From assembly GCA_019634925.1 (NCBI GenBank), contig JAHCAL010000008.1, forward strand, positions 23,620 to 87,619: a DNA stretch of 64,000 nucleotides, read 5' to 3'. Below the pieces are notes generated by a model, which worked only from the letters and a program-made list of their open reading frames with translations, ran no database searches and had not been told where the DNA came from. Source of the DNA: Pseudomonadales bacterium (GTDB taxonomy: Bacteria > Pseudomonadota > Gammaproteobacteria > Pseudomonadales > Azotimanducaceae). Made by a program: the position numbers and the translations under genes. Every line of letters starts with the position of its first letter. Positions within the stretch are counted from its first letter, which is position 1. This document shows positions 63,938 to 64,000 of this stretch, piece after piece.

Positions 63938-64000
63938 CGAATCCCGGAGCTGACGGGGTCGGAGGGTCGGGGCGGGAGTCACGGGTGGGGGCGGCGCCAC
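63938..64000. other. Non-coding tail of the window
   Basis: No gene recognised in the last 63 bases. It contains GGGGTCGGAG and GGGAGTCACGGG, resembling the repeats at 50387 and 56304. Confidence 0.5.

Overview
GC-rich bacterial chromosome segment, most likely from a gammaproteobacterium. The reasons are the rppH-ptsP pair with an overlapping stop/start, the lgt-thyA-folA order, an ArgA of the long kinase-fold plus acetyltransferase type, FabV, and several TonB-dependent receptors including one of the large Xanthomonas/Caulobacter type. Taxonomy is inference: a Steroidobacterales/Nevskiales-like lineage would fit. No rRNA, tRNA or CRISPR array was seen. Genes are dense and mostly housekeeping or catabolic, with one clear accessory island.

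Layout. 1-15.4 kb: a DUF255 thioredoxin-like protein cut by the window edge, rppH-ptsP (RNA 5' end processing and nitrogen PTS), an SRPBCC-VOC fusion, a MORN-type protein, a GFA-family zinc protein, a fatty acid desaturase, a spinster-type MFS transporter, DUF3147, a minus-strand phoD/SDR/NRDE group, then lgt-thyA-folA. 15.4-27.0 kb: a type I restriction-modification island directly after folA. It holds a half-length specificity protein, a small GIY-YIG-like protein, hsdM, rhuM, hsdS, a PHP-domain/SMC-like ATPase, a remnant of an AlbA/Schlafen-type gene, hsdR and a YgjP-type metallopeptidase. Several of these overlap at start and stop codons. A consensus-like promoter whose -10 sits between the arms of an inverted repeat opens the island. 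27.1-37.1 kb: a TonB C-terminal domain protein, a hypothetical, an NAD-kinase-like protein, a TonB receptor, a glycine-zipper protein, an unusual three-gene exported-protein operon (two paralogues of unknown family plus a rhodanese with a Tyr-Pro-Gln repeat tail) and a cytochrome P450. 37.2-45.1 kb: two nutrient-uptake modules, a TonB receptor with a PepSY membrane protein (probably metal/siderophore) and a divergent beta-propeller phytase/TonB receptor pair with PhoB-box-like sites in both orientations. 45.2-64 kb: fabV, an adenylate cyclase, hemE, vanZ-like, an RRM protein, a GNAT fusion, DUF4404, an L,D-transpeptidase, an MltD-like transglycosylase, a GST, a lipoprotein/D-aminoacylase/GMC oxidoreductase group, a diguanylate cyclase, argA-ilvD and a GspE/PilB-type ATPase.

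How the parts work together. The restriction island is a self-contained defence locus. The phytase/receptor pair and phoD point to scavenging of organic phosphate, the former probably under PhoB control. The right third carries several short perfect tandem duplications (12-18 bp), some in frame inside conserved enzymes, and copies of a GGGGTCRGAGT-type repeat, one of which has become a Thr-Pro linker inside a protein. The best leads for something undescribed are the accessory genes inside the restriction island and the three-gene exported operon at 33.1-35.8 kb.
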